Both the position numbers and the translations under genes were made by a program. This document shows positions 1-9,323 of a stretch of 29,253 bases of DNA, in pieces. Each line of letters starts with the position of its first letter. The stretch's first letter is position 1. The notes beneath the pieces are model-generated. The model saw nothing but the letters and a program-made list of their open reading frames with translations, was not told the DNA's origin and made no database searches. Source of the stretch: Nemertoderma westbladi (Eukaryota; Xenacoelomorpha; Nemertodermatida; Nemertodermatidae); contig JAUCBJ010001882.1 of the NCBI GenBank assembly GCA_032718475.1, positions 1-29,253 of the forward strand. Direction: 5' to 3'.

Positions 1-415
1 GACACCAAATCTCTGGATGGCACATTCACGAGAATGGTACGCCGGGTTCACTGTATCAAGTACAATGAACACATCTCCAACCAGACACTATATAACATTG
101 GAGGTATCTCATTGGTTCCCCAAGATTGACACTAGAACAATGCCGCCTCCGCTTTGCAGGAGATTGCTTTCGCCGTGAGATCCAGCCAGTGCATAATCTT
201 GTGCTTTGGCAGCCTCATAGAGTGAATAAGCATGGTGGACGGCCCATGACTTTCTTGAGACGCATCTTAAAGGACACTGGCCTTGAAGATGCGGATGATC
301 TAGCAGTTGTCAAGGGTGATAGGGATTTGTGGCGGCACAATTTTGTCGACAAGCCGGCACAACATTGTTAAAAATGCAGCTGCAATGCAGCATGCCGATC
401 CTAGTCCTAGTAGTG
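1..415 (+). mobile_element. LINE family A, 3' end (ORF2 C-terminus plus tail), 5' end outside window
   Basis: The plus strand encodes the C-terminal region of a non-LTR retrotransposon ORF2. Positions 1-125 read in frame 1 with the usual post-RT pattern (TKSLDGTFTRM, then NEHISNQTLYN). A frameshift near 125 moves the reading to frame 3, which continues to 371 with RLRFAGDCFRRE, LVLWQP and ILKDTGLEDADDL. This is the tail typical of APE-type LINEs of the RTE/CR1/Nimb kind; I cannot assign the clade. The 3' UTR is about 45 bases and ends in a TAG-rich tail (about 400-415). Two further copies of the same 3' end occur at 18609-18750 and 25585-26015 on the minus strand. The copy is dead because of the frameshift. 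It ends only about 26 bases from the splice donor of the neighbouring sulfotransferase exon, so it probably lies in that gene's intron. Confidence 0.85.
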
Positions 416-440
416 GTACTAAATTATTAATTAATTTAAT

Positions 441-446
441 GCTTAC
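441..446 (-). promoter_or_regulatory. Splice donor GTAAGC of the sulfotransferase exon
   Basis: On the minus strand the sequence reads CGAG|GTAAGC, a near-consensus 5' splice site. It interrupts the codon after TGT TCG in phase 2. The in-frame stop TAA that closes the open frame is formed only if the exon-intron junction is read through. Confidence 0.65.
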
Positions 447-907
447 CTCGAACACGCGTAGAACCGTAATATATTGTCATCTCTAAATTCACAATTGACT
501 AGTTGATGAATAACTTTTAGAATTTCATTTGCTTTTTTTTCATCTGAGTACTCATTGTCATCAGAGAGTTTAACGTAACCGTCGTTAACTATATGTTCAG
601 GTTCGTAGTAATAGAACACTGAGGTTTCTTTAGCTATAATATCGCCAATGAGTGATGTACCGCCCTTGCCTTCACCAAAGACCCAAACTATAGGTCTACC
701 ACTGGGTTTCGCAGCTTTCTGCGTACCATACGAATTGTTTTTCATGTAATTTCCTTTGTCATAATAGTCGATATTTTTAATAACATAGTCTGATGAAGTT
801 AAAATGTTCTTAATCCCAGTATCAGACAAAATGTAAATGAGGATCAGTATAATCGTGCTAAGCACAGCCAACTTAGCTTTCCAATACATTGTTACGTGAT
901 TGAGCAT
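447..907 (-). CDS. Carbohydrate sulfotransferase-like protein, putative first coding exon
   Basis: The exon starts at ATG 907 and encodes about 153 residues of a type II Golgi protein. Residues 1-12 form a short cytosolic tail with basic residues, about 13-28 a hydrophobic anchor (LAVLSTIILILIYILS), 29-70 a stem with a possible glycosylation site (N57-N-S), and then the start of a sulfotransferase domain. WVFGEGKGGTSLIGDI (75-90) sits where the PAPS 5'-phosphosulfate loop of the CHST family lies, and FYYYEPEH fits the conserved F-EP that follows. Family members move sulfate from PAPS to sugar hydroxyls on glycans. The open frame ends at a TAA that lies inside a splice donor (TTCGAG|GTAAGC, intron from 446), so the real protein should continue in an exon outside the window. 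The arginine usual in the loop is replaced by E-G-K here. The sugar acceptor cannot be inferred. Confidence 0.72.
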
Positions 908-1044
908 GGTCAGTAGTATTGTTGAGAGTTCAGAGTAGTTTAGGCCTACACATAATACTGGTGAGATCTCAGTTAATCAATAATACAGTATCGTCCGACC
1001 CTACCTTCTGTCATAAGTAGCCTAATGTGTAAACATGGGTATTA

Positions 1045-1590
1045 CTAATTGTAATATTCATAGTTTACATCAACATTAAAGGTCATGAATTCGGTCTTGG
1101 TAGCATTTATGTGCAATCCAACTTCCTTAGTAGCCCTCTCCACTTTATTCAGTAGAAGCTGTGCATCTGCTAGCGTATTAGAGAGCAGGGCGATGTCATC
1201 CGCAAAGTCGGTGTCTGTGACTGTAGTTGCCGGATATCTACTACTTCTATGTTCTAGTAGTGTAAATCCCAGATCTTCACCCTTTGTGGCCGTCCTCATT
1301 GCGTAATCCAGTACAATTACGAATAGTAATGGCGCCAATGTGTTACCTTGCAGTACGCCAGCCAGGTTTGAGAAGAACTCAGTTTCACCATTTGGTGAGA
1401 GTACCTGTGATTCTGTGTCACAATACAACAATCCAATGCCAGCAACAATTACTTATGGTATTCCGTAAGCTCTTAGGATTTCCAGCATTTTACCACCATT
1501 GATGAGATCGATTGCTTTCTGGAAGCCCACAAATTTCAGGACAGCAGGGAAATTCTTTGACTTAATTCCCTCAATCAGTCTCCGTTGTGC
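1045..1590 (-). pseudogene. LINE B reverse transcriptase fragment
   Basis: The longest open stretch is 1431-1045. It carries GVLQGNTLAPLLFVIVLDYAM (RT motif B region), then TVTDTDFADDIALLSN, which contains the catalytic FADD, then KVERATKEVGLHINATKTEF. The upstream palm and finger part (about 1590-1432; ILAQRRL, KSKNFPAVLKF and GGKMLEILRAYGIP can be read) is in the same orientation but is interrupted by a stop just before the 1431 frame. This is the reverse transcriptase of an APE-type LINE, which copies its own RNA at nicked target DNA. It is truncated on both sides and cannot be functional. Confidence 0.82.
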
Positions 1591-2051
1591 AAGTATGAGC
1601 TATTGCTGATATCGAACTTATCGAATATCGATACTCTTAATTGATATCGATACCCTTTCAGCATCATTTCTTTGGAGTTCGGCAGTTGTGAAGTCCCCTG
1701 TTTTTATAGTGTTAGCGTCTTTTTTTGTCATATATTTTTCTTGTAGGGCTGACGTCGATGTTTGTTGGCTGCCCAAGCAAGTTGCTGAAGTGATTTTTCC
1801 ACTTCCCAACACGTTCTTCAGGACTATCTTCTCTCTGGCCTCAAGTGACCTCAGGGTCTTGCACATAATGTTTTCGTTTGGGTTTCTGGGGGATATGCCT
1901 CTTAGCTGATTCCTTGTGGGCTGCTATTATATTCTGGTATATTGAATCGGTGGACTGGTCTTCATCCATTGACTGAAGTATTTCAAACTGGTTTTGAACT
2001 TCTACTATGTAAGCATCCTTTACTGCATTGTCAGTTCTGAGTTTCTCCCAG

Positions 2052-2490
2052 TCATAGTTGATTCGCTAGCTTGTCCTGGGTTTGCTGGCTCTCAAACTGA
2101 GTCTGATCTCTGCAGTCACAATTCTGTGGTCCGAACCAATTAGGTTGAACGAGCTGTATGCATCGCAGTTGATCATTGCAGTTTATAAGGATGTAATCCA
2201 GTTGTGCTTTGGTTCCATTAGGGTATTGAAAGGTCCATGGCTTCCCCTTACTCTTTTCGAATGTGTTGTTTGTTGGTATCAATTCACATTCTTCCATTAG
2301 GTCTAAAAGTAAGTAGCCATTTCTGTTAGAACTGATGTTATAAGTGTAACCCTTGATGTCTTCTGGGCCAATTTATGCTTTAAGATCACCAGCAATGACT
2401 TTGACATTGTGTTTCGGAATGTCCTTTATAAGGCCAGTCAGATCTTCATAAAACTTGACTGCTGATTCTGGCACTGAGACTTTGGTTAAC
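2052..2490 (-). pseudogene. LINE B AP-endonuclease fragment
   Basis: Read on the minus strand, the segment shows the C-terminal half of a LINE APE-like endonuclease: SAVKFYEDLTGLIKDIPKHN, then NVKVIAGDLKA where VIAGDFNA would be usual, IGPED, NRNGYLLLDLMEECELIPTN, TFEKSKGKPWTFQYPNG and AQLDYILIN. The last motif is the conserved region before the SDH catalytic pair, which is not present in recognisable form. A stop (TAA) follows GDLKA and the C-terminal part is degraded. In intact elements this domain nicks target DNA. Confidence 0.8.
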
Positions 2491-2593
2491 ATAAGGTAAC
2501 ATTAATATTAAATAGATAAGTAGGCCCAATGTTGTTTGATATCATAAAAAGTATCTGATAGAAGCACTTTTTGTCACTAATTTTAATTAGCTC

Positions 2594-2601
2594 AAATACA
2601 A
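2594..2601. repeat. Target site duplication of hAT-like MITE, left
   Basis: AAATACAA lies directly before TAGGGCGG and is repeated exactly at 3288-3295. Confidence 0.85.
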
Positions 2602-3287
2602 TAGGGCGGTGCGTTTTTTACTTTTTTTCGATTTCATTGTTCTACCGGCGCGCAAAAGTTGACAAATGGTAAAAAAAAATAAGGAATAAAAATTTCTATA
2701 AATTTCATCTATGTCTTCATGGATCCCATGGGGGTTAAAAATTTTGTGCCATCGCAATGCACCATAATGAAATTTATAACAATATAACACATTGATGAAA
2801 GATCAATGACTCAAAAAAGAACTTCCTGCATGCAGCATATGTCATCAAATGGGTCCAAACTTAGTTAAATATCAAAATTTTAATTTTTGGATCAAGGGAA
2901 CTAGTGCCACAGGCACATGGCCAGAATCTACCATTTGGCGCAAGTGATGATTATTCTCAATTTTCGCGATGGCCAACTATGAGTTTTCCTTGATCCCTTG
3001 ATCCAAAAATTAAAATTTTGCTATCTAACAAAGTTTGGACCCATGTGATGACATATGCTGCATGCAGGAAGTTCTTTTTTGAGTCATTGATCTTTCATCA
3101 ATGTGTTATATTGTTATAAATTTCATTATGGTGCATCGCGATGGCACAAAATTTCAACCCTCTTGGGATCCGTGAAGATATAGACGACATTTAAATAATA
3201 TTTTTTGCCTTATTTTTTACCATTTGGCAACTTTTGTGCACCGGTAGAACAATGAAATCGAAAAAAAGTAAAAAACGCACCGCCCTA
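2602..3287. mobile_element. hAT-like foldback MITE (686 bp)
   Basis: The element is a long inverted repeat. The arms span 2602-2899 and 2994-3287 and are near-perfect reverse complements with small indels; the loop between them is about 94 bp. The tips read TAGGGCGGTGCGTTTTTTAC and its complement. An exact 8-bp direct repeat AAATACAA flanks it (2594-2601 and 3288-3295). An 8-bp duplication with TAGGG tips is what hAT transposases produce. It has no coding capacity (the open frame inside the left arm is accidental), so it would need a transposase from elsewhere. Confidence 0.88.
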
Positions 3288-3295
3288 AAATACAA
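3288..3295. repeat. Target site duplication of hAT-like MITE, right
   Basis: AAATACAA lies directly after CCGCCCTA and matches 2594-2601. Confidence 0.85.
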
Positions 3296-4258
3296 TTCTT
3301 CCGTCCAAGTGAAATTCAGATATTATGTTTTCGTGTACTGAGTTTTGCAATCAATGCCTACTCGCCAACCACCAACTCGTCCAAAACATATCTTAATTAC
3401 AGACAAATAAAATTAGTGACAAAAAGTGTTTATTATCTCCCTCGCTTTAATAGATAATTTGGGCACTATTTATTGAAGAACAATGTGACTGACATAATAT
3501 TATACTAACATTTTAATTGAGCGAGATGGAGGGGATGGGGGGGGGGGGGGGCTTTCATTTCAACTTCCCTAAAAGTTAGTGAATTCGGGAGCAATGCCTT
3601 CAATTGCTATAAAACGTAAGAAGCTATAGGCCTAATAGGTAATAATAATTATTTGCATATCAATAAGGTTTTAGAGAAGGATACAACATTAGTCACTATC
3701 TAAGCCATCAACAATTAATATTAAAAATATATTAATATTAAAATCACTGACATTCATTGAAACTGATTAGAGAAAGTAATAAATACATTTTCAAAGGGAA
3801 AACTTCTATGGCTGATCAACCAGAGTGCCTATATATTGCCGCGCTCCCAGGTAAGTTTGTTGATCGAGTAGGAAGAGATGCTGTATAATACGACATAAGA
3901 ATCACTATGATTCGATTCTTAGTTATCCTGAGGAGTTTCCGTTGGGTGGATCGCACTCAGCTCCTTCTAGTTTTGATTTATTGAACTTCATCCAATGAGA
4001 TGTAATGTTTTAGAAAAAGGACAGAAAAGGAATGCCCAGCCCATTCAGATTCAAAAACATCCCACGCTATCTACTGTACATACAGATACTGTGGGGCGAG
4101 CCAGAAATGTGAACCATCAGCGGACGTTTATAATTATATGGATGTTTTACAAAAATTTGTTTGGGTGTGCGATTGTGTGTGTATCAGGAGCCAATTGGCC
4201 TATACCAGTAAATAGCCTAAAGTACAGCAGAATAACTGTTCGGTTTCCATGTCACATT
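3296..4258. other. Non-coding AT-rich spacer
   Basis: I see no credible gene. A run of 15 G lies at 3537-3551. At 3408-3433 there is a reverse complement of 2563-2589 (CACTTTTTGTCACTAATTTT), so the MITE may sit inside an older inverted repeat. Short open frames here have no coding character. Confidence 0.6.
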
Positions 4259-4430
4259 GTCCACTAGGACAAATGGACTACTAGGACAAAGAGTCCATTA
4301 TGTTAAAGCGTCCACAAACAATGACAAAGGACAAATTGTCCACTAGGACAAATTGTCCACTATGACAAATGGTCCACTAGGGCAAATTATCCACTAGGGC
4401 AAATGATCCACTATGCCAAAGTTTCCACAA
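4259..4430. repeat. Degenerate tandem repeat, about 17-bp unit
   Basis: The unit is roughly GTCCACTAGGACAAATT, repeated about nine times with variants such as CCACTATGACAAATGG and CCACTAGGGCAAATTAT. Copies are imperfect and the first third is more diverged. GGACAAATTGTCC within the unit is self-complementary. Confidence 0.8.
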
Positions 4431-4596
4431 ATATTTCAAATTTGTAAAAATTATTAGCAAACTATTACATTTTAATGTAATTTTTCTTCACCAATATATT
4501 GCACTTATTGTCAGTCTGTGTAGAAACTCCCATATATGGATGACTTGGATTCTTCAGGTAAATATATTAACCACAATTGATAATATTCCATTAAGG

Positions 4597-4925
4597 AAAG
4601 TTGACGACTTCCAGTACTTTGTGTCAGTAGAAAAGACATAGAAGTTAGGAAAGCCAAGGCATGGGTAGCTCTATCAAAAATGGATACCATCTGGAAATCA
4701 TACCTTTAGAGAAGTAAACATGGGGCCATACCAGATCTACTTCTCTGGCAACCAACTCATGGAAAGCGTAGTCGTGGACGACCGGCCATAACATATATAG
4801 ATCAACTTGAAAGGGATACTGAACTTGGGAGAAACGAAATTGCGACAACTATGGAGAATCGGGAAGCCTGGAAGGATCTCATTTCCACTGTCCGAGTTCG
4901 CTCGACAGTAGTAGTATTAGTAGAG
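4597..4925 (+). mobile_element. LINE family B 3' end, plus strand
   Basis: Reading frames with shifts give KVDDFQY, RKAKAWVAL, KMDTIWKS, then HGKRSRGRPA, TYIDQLERDTELGRNEIA and MENREAWKDLISTVRVRST: the C-terminal tail of a LINE ORF2. It ends in a TAG-rich tail (AGTAGTAGTATTAGTAGAG, about 4908-4926). It is the inverted partner of 5596-5840. Confidence 0.8.
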
Positions 4926-5595
4926 TATGATACTAAGTCTAAAGTATAATTTTTATGCCTTTGGCGATGTTTAATAATAGTAATAAATGTGATAATAATT
5001 AAACCATGTACCATTTTAATTAATTAATATGTAATTACATAATTACAAATAATTTGATTGATAAAACTCGTAAAGAGAAGCGATTCAGTGCAGTAAACCG
5101 TATTAGATATAAACTTATGCACAAATTATATTGGTAGGAAATGTGAAGCCTAGAACGAACTACCGCACCGGTATTTATGAACCTGGTATGTGAAATTCCC
5201 ATTTAAAAGGACATGACCTACTAAATACTAAATATACCCTTCTATCCTCTTGTGCATGAGCCTCGCAGTGACTGACTACATTGACAAATCCTCCTCTGCC
5301 CGCCCTTTCGTAATTTACTAATTTCTGTTTTTTTTTTATTTTATGTGTCAGTCTCTTAAGAAAGGCCAAAAATTACAAATTTTAGGTATTTCATTTGTAT
5401 TTTTAACACACCTACAATAGCTACTTATAAAAACACTAGCTACCATAAAAAATTACTATCCACCACTAAAGCAGCTGCAAGAAAAAAAAAAACAATAAAA
5501 TTATGTGCAAGGAGTTATTTGGATCATCAAAACTGTTCAATAATGGCCACACAAGCTATAGTTGTGCCGGAGGCATGGCAAATAATGCTGAAATT
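4926..5595. other. Non-coding spacer between inverted LINE ends
   Basis: AT-rich sequence with a poly-T stretch near 5329 and a poly-A stretch near 5481. I see no gene or structured feature. Confidence 0.55.
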
Positions 5596-5840
5596 TTACT
5601 ACTAGGTCGAGCGAACTCGGACAGTGGAAATGAGATCCTCCCAGGCTTCCCGATTCTCCATAGTTGTTGCAATTTCGTTTCTCTCAAGTCCAGTATCCTT
5701 TCACGTTGGTCTATATATTTTATAGCCGGTCGTCCACGACTACGCTTTCCATGTGTTGGTTGCCAGAAAGGTAGATCTGGTATGACCTCGTCTTTACTTC
5801 GCCAGCAGTGCCCACTGATTCTTAATCTGCATTCACGGGG
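5596..5840 (-). mobile_element. LINE family B 3' end, minus strand, interrupted by the LTR element
   Basis: This is the reverse complement of the family B tail (compare 4700-4925), with the TAG-type tail at 5596-5605. The LINE reading resumes at 17865 beyond the LTR element, so this fragment and 17865-18935 were one copy before insertion. The copy already carried an internal deletion joining the end of RT to the 3' tail. Confidence 0.78.
5836..5840. repeat. Target site duplication of the LTR retrotransposon, left
   Basis: CGGGG lies immediately before the 5' LTR (TGTAAAAG...) and is repeated at 17860-17864, immediately after the 3' LTR (...CGTACA). Five base pairs suits BEL/Pao elements. Confidence 0.88.
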
Positions 5841-7070
5841 TGTAAAAGCTTCTGTGGGATATAACTGGCCCTTTTGCTTTGCAATCCAGTTTCCCCCCAG
5901 GCGCTGGAATACTCTAAAAGGCTCACTAACTCGAATGATACAAGCGACCGGCTGATTGGCTGATTTGCTGTACGAGGGGCTCTTTGCTATGTTCTATCGG
6001 CCAACCAGAGCTATAGCAGCAGAGTATGCAACCAGGACAACCGAGCGGAGTGACTCATTTTGTGTGCTGGCCAAGGGATGCCAAAATCCTGATAGTTCGG
6101 CATTTAGACATTCGTGGAACCTGTGGATTCTGGTGTTCTGCCAATGAGAGCTATTCCTCTCTGTGTAAAAGATACCTGCAACGGTGTTAGAGTCAGAGAG
6201 TTCTGGTTACTGTTGTGTTGTTTCTATCTAGGCCAGGAACACCGGCTCTAGAGTCAATTCGTTTCAGACTTTAGAAGAAACATTAGTAGGCTTAAGATTA
6301 TAGAGCGTATAACTGTTATCAGTCCATATCATATATCACATATCATAACTTGTCATATCATATCTTAACCTACCGTCTTAATGTTTTTACTGTTGTCATA
6401 TTTTGTATCAGTTGGTTGAATACTATTTGGAGAACATTTATAAAGAACCCAAATTTCCCAATTTTCTTGATACACTACAGGTTAGAGAGACGGGTTATAT
6501 ATAGCGATTGCGACTTATATTATTGTGGTTTGTAGTGAATTTAATGCTATTTGATAAGCACTACATGAGTCAGTTGCTGTTCTCTTTATATATGATAAAA
6601 TTCATTGACGGTCGGCAAATTAGTGAGCAGTATTGTGTGTTACCGGTAGTGTGCATGATTGTGGCTGATAACTAAGCATTTCCTAAAGAATGCGCCTCAT
6701 ACGTGAATCATAAGCCTTACTGACTTACCGTTGTGTTTAGTACAAGTCATATCTCTGTTTATCTAGATAGAGCGCCATGTCCTAAAGGAACTGTTAATAT
6801 TTCCCGAAAGTGAATAATATTAGTCAGAAATTATTTATTAACGATCAATCGAATAATACAGTAAGCTTACACTGCAATAATAATCTAAGCCCTCAGAATC
6901 CAGTCTCCCGGGTATATCCAGCGGGTGAATGGACGCGCACTAGGCTGGCTTCTGCTAATGTTGTGTTTATTGGTATTAAATATTTGTCAACTTCTAAAGT
7001 CTATTTATAAACCAAAAGACATATAAATTTTGGCAGGTTAAACTGCTAAAGGTCTTCAAAAGCACGTACA
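5841..7070 (+). repeat. 5' LTR (1230 bp)
   Basis: It begins TGTAAAAGCTTCTGTGG and ends AAGCACGTACA. Against the 3' LTR I count three substitutions (6473 C/T, 6582 C/T, 7064 A/G). It holds 307 bases (6714-7020) that the 3' LTR replaces with seven bases. A TATA-like TATATATA lies at 6496-6503. Open frames within it are identical in both LTRs and have no recognisable coding content. Confidence 0.92.
6496..6503 (+). promoter_or_regulatory. TATA-box-like element in the 5' LTR
   Basis: GGTTATATATAGCG is the clearest TATA-like sequence in the LTR and is repeated at 17585-17592 in the 3' LTR. Use as the element's promoter is an inference. Confidence 0.4.
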
Positions 7071-7109
7071 ATAACAGTTATTGTCTTTATTGCAGTAAGC
7101 AATAAAGTT

Positions 7110-7265
7110 GAAAGTACCGGTCGACCGGTAAACTTGAACCGGTACTTCTGTAGGTCAGTAGGCCCAACTGCCAGAACTGGTACTGCTTAGGTCCGTAGGT
7201 CCAACTGCCAGAACCGGTACTTCTGTAGGTCCGTAGGCCCAACTGTCTTAACCGGTACTTCCAGT
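7110..7265 (+). repeat. Tandem repeat in leader, about 57-bp unit
   Basis: About 2.5 units carry the pattern AACCGGTACTTCTGTAGG followed by TCCGTAGGCCCAACTG and CCAGAACCGG. Units differ by point changes and small indels. Confidence 0.75.
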
Positions 7266-7428
7266 ATAAGTACATTAGTAGTATTCGATTTTGATTATTG
7301 TATACTGGTAGGTCTTAGTATTTAATCAGGGACGGCCGCCCTGGTTTTTTATTGAGATTTTACTTATTTCTGTCGGTTTTATTTACATGTAAGTTAATAT
7401 TGAGCTGAAGACGTGTAAGTCTGCTCAG

Positions 7429-8020
7429 ATTGTTCAGATAACTGTAGGCCGGACTGTTGTCGGATTGTTGTTGGGTTTGGAGGAATTGCGGCGTGTGTAG
7501 AGTTTGTCTGAAAAAGTGCCAGTTAGTAAGTTGGGGCAGCCAGAGCTGTAAGGTCAATCCCCTCTTAAAGAATAAGTCGTACTACCGTGTTAGAACGCAT
7601 ACTAACTAACCATTTTGGAATCTGCACATACTGTAGTTTATTTAGGCTTGACAGTATTCTGCCAACGTTTTGGCCTGTGTTTGTTTGTGTGGTCTGTTCA
7701 GGTACCGTAATAGTTATTACTCAGATATTTTGTAGGCTGGATTGTTGTCTAGCTATTATTAGGTCTGAAGAGATTGCTGCGTGTGTAGAGTTTGTCTGAT
7801 AAAGTGCCAGTTAGTAAGTTGGGGCAGCCATAGCTGTAAGGTCAATCCCCTCTTAAAGAATAAGTCGTACTACCGTGTTAGAACGCATACTAACTAACCA
7901 TTTTGGAATCTACACATACTGTAGTTTATTTAGGCTTGGTGGTAGTCTGCCAGCGTTTGGTTTGTATTTTGTTTGAGTATTCTGTACGGGTAGCGTAATA
8001 TTTATTATTCAGAGTTTATG
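7429..8020 (+). repeat. Tandem duplication in leader, about 288-bp unit
   Basis: Two units lie head to tail. The block from GTGTGTAGAGTTTGTCTGA at 7493 recurs at 7781 with very high identity over about 180 bases, including CCAGTTAGTAAGTTGGGGCA and TAGAACGCATACTAACTAAC. Flanking parts of each unit are more diverged, and the start of a third partial unit is visible near 8010. Confidence 0.85.
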
Positions 8021-8943
8021 CGATTATTCGCAACATTCATGTCCCCAAGTTTATTCCTACAGTAATTGTGTTTGTTACACATACCGTTATAGTTAAATTA
8101 ACCCCGGTACTACACGGGCTGCTTGGCGTAGGAAAAGACTGGTGACTTTGTGCTTCGGTCACTCCAGCAGATGCCGTGGTTCTTTTATCTGTCCAAGTAT
8201 ATTTAACTACTGATTATTTGTTGTACCAGTACTTGTACCTAATTTAGGGTTTAGTGTACAGTGCTTTCCGAAAGTAATTAGTGTGTAGGCAGTATATTTG
8301 TGTTGTAAAGTGGTTAATAGGCACGTTGGATCTGGTAGTCCGCGGTAATTAACTTCCAGGTAGGAACACTCCGTGATACATAACGTAGTACCTATAGCGA
8401 TACGGCTATAGGTCGTCAGGCGGTGGTATTTTCCTATCTGGACAGTGCAATATATTTACTACTACTTATTATTTTCAAATACCGTAGTACCCTGTCCGTT
8501 GTAATAACCAGAATTCTAACCCTTTGTTAGGCTGGTTTGTAGACTTCCTGTAAAATTACCCTAAAAATTTCGTACGTAATATTTTGTTGTGTTTAATTAG
8601 AGATTTAATCTCACCCGTATCGTAAGTAATTTGTAGTATTAAGTAACTTAGGTAAATTAGAATTATCTGTTTTAGTGTCCAATAAGTAGCACTCCACTGA
8701 GAGCGCACAGCTTCTGTGTAGTGACTCCCCCCAGAAATAGTAACATCTATTTCAATATTGTAACAAAACCCCTCATAAGGGTACATATAAATCCACTAAA
8801 TCTATTAATAAAATAGTAGGCCTGTTATACAACACTTAGGTCTTAATATCAGTTGGACTGCTGCTCAAATAACGGTAATAAAGTAAGTAAAGTAACCAAG
8901 TAACCCCTAACATTCAGAAATTCAATTATTTTAAAATAATTGA

Positions 8944-9195
8944 CATACCGGTATTTACAATAGGCTTATTATATTTATTCTATAAAATTAGGCTGAAATC
9001 ATACCGGTACTCTGTAATTAATTCTAGTCCAGAATTATACTTATATACTATAAGTGTAAGCTGCATACCGGTATTCACGATAGGCCTATTATATATTTAT
9101 ATATATTTGTGCTAAAATTATATACCGGTACTCTGTGACAAATCTAGTCTGTAATAATACTTATATATATACTATAAGCATACCGGTATTCTAAT
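8944..9195 (+). repeat. Tandem repeat in leader, about 115-120-bp unit
   Basis: Units start CATACCGGTATT at 8944, 9064 and 9179. Each full unit also holds a second TACCGGTACTCTGT about 60 bases later. The third unit is partial. Confidence 0.8.
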
Positions 9196-9323
9196 ATATT
9201 ATATATATCACGCTACACTGAGTAGCAGTATCGGTAATTAATTATTAGGCTAACAGTGATACTGAATTACTAGACTTGCTTTAACTGTAATATAGCAGTA
9301 GGCATTCAACTGTACAATCAAAC

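Larger units (their letters stand above)
1045..2490 (-). mobile_element. LINE family B, degraded internal copy
   Basis: This is a minus-strand APE-type LINE. Read from high to low coordinates it holds endonuclease (2490-2052), the linker region (about 1900-1660, matching 18818-18930) and reverse transcriptase (about 1590-1045). The frame is broken by stops, frameshifts and foreign sequence. One such segment, about 1600-1655, is rich in ATCGAT and absent from the second copy at 17865-18935. No 3' end or tail is present: homology stops near 1040, shortly after the RT catalytic segment. Compared with the 17865-18935 copy it keeps an intact DFADD motif. Confidence 0.82.
7071..9323 (+). other. Long repeat-rich leader of the LTR element
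   Basis: The 2.25 kb between the 5' LTR and the first gag ATG has no credible gene. No TGG-initiated primer-binding site follows the LTR (it reads ATAACAGTTATTG). Three tandem arrays are listed separately. The remainder is AT-rich and dotted with the palindrome TACCGGTA. Confidence 0.75.

Noticed and set aside
3995-4267. 90-codon plus-strand frame ending in the 17-bp satellite
   Set aside because: No domain or codon bias, and it runs into non-coding tandem repeat.
5503-5955. 150-codon plus-strand open frame
   Set aside because: It runs antisense through the LINE B tail and into the 5' LTR, crossing the insertion junction, so it cannot be an ancestral gene.
5956-6147. Small open frames within both LTRs (5956-6147, 6350-6535 and the same at 17045-17236, 17439-17624)
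   Set aside because: They are present in both LTRs only because the LTRs are near-identical. The translation of the first has a non-ATG start and no recognisable features.
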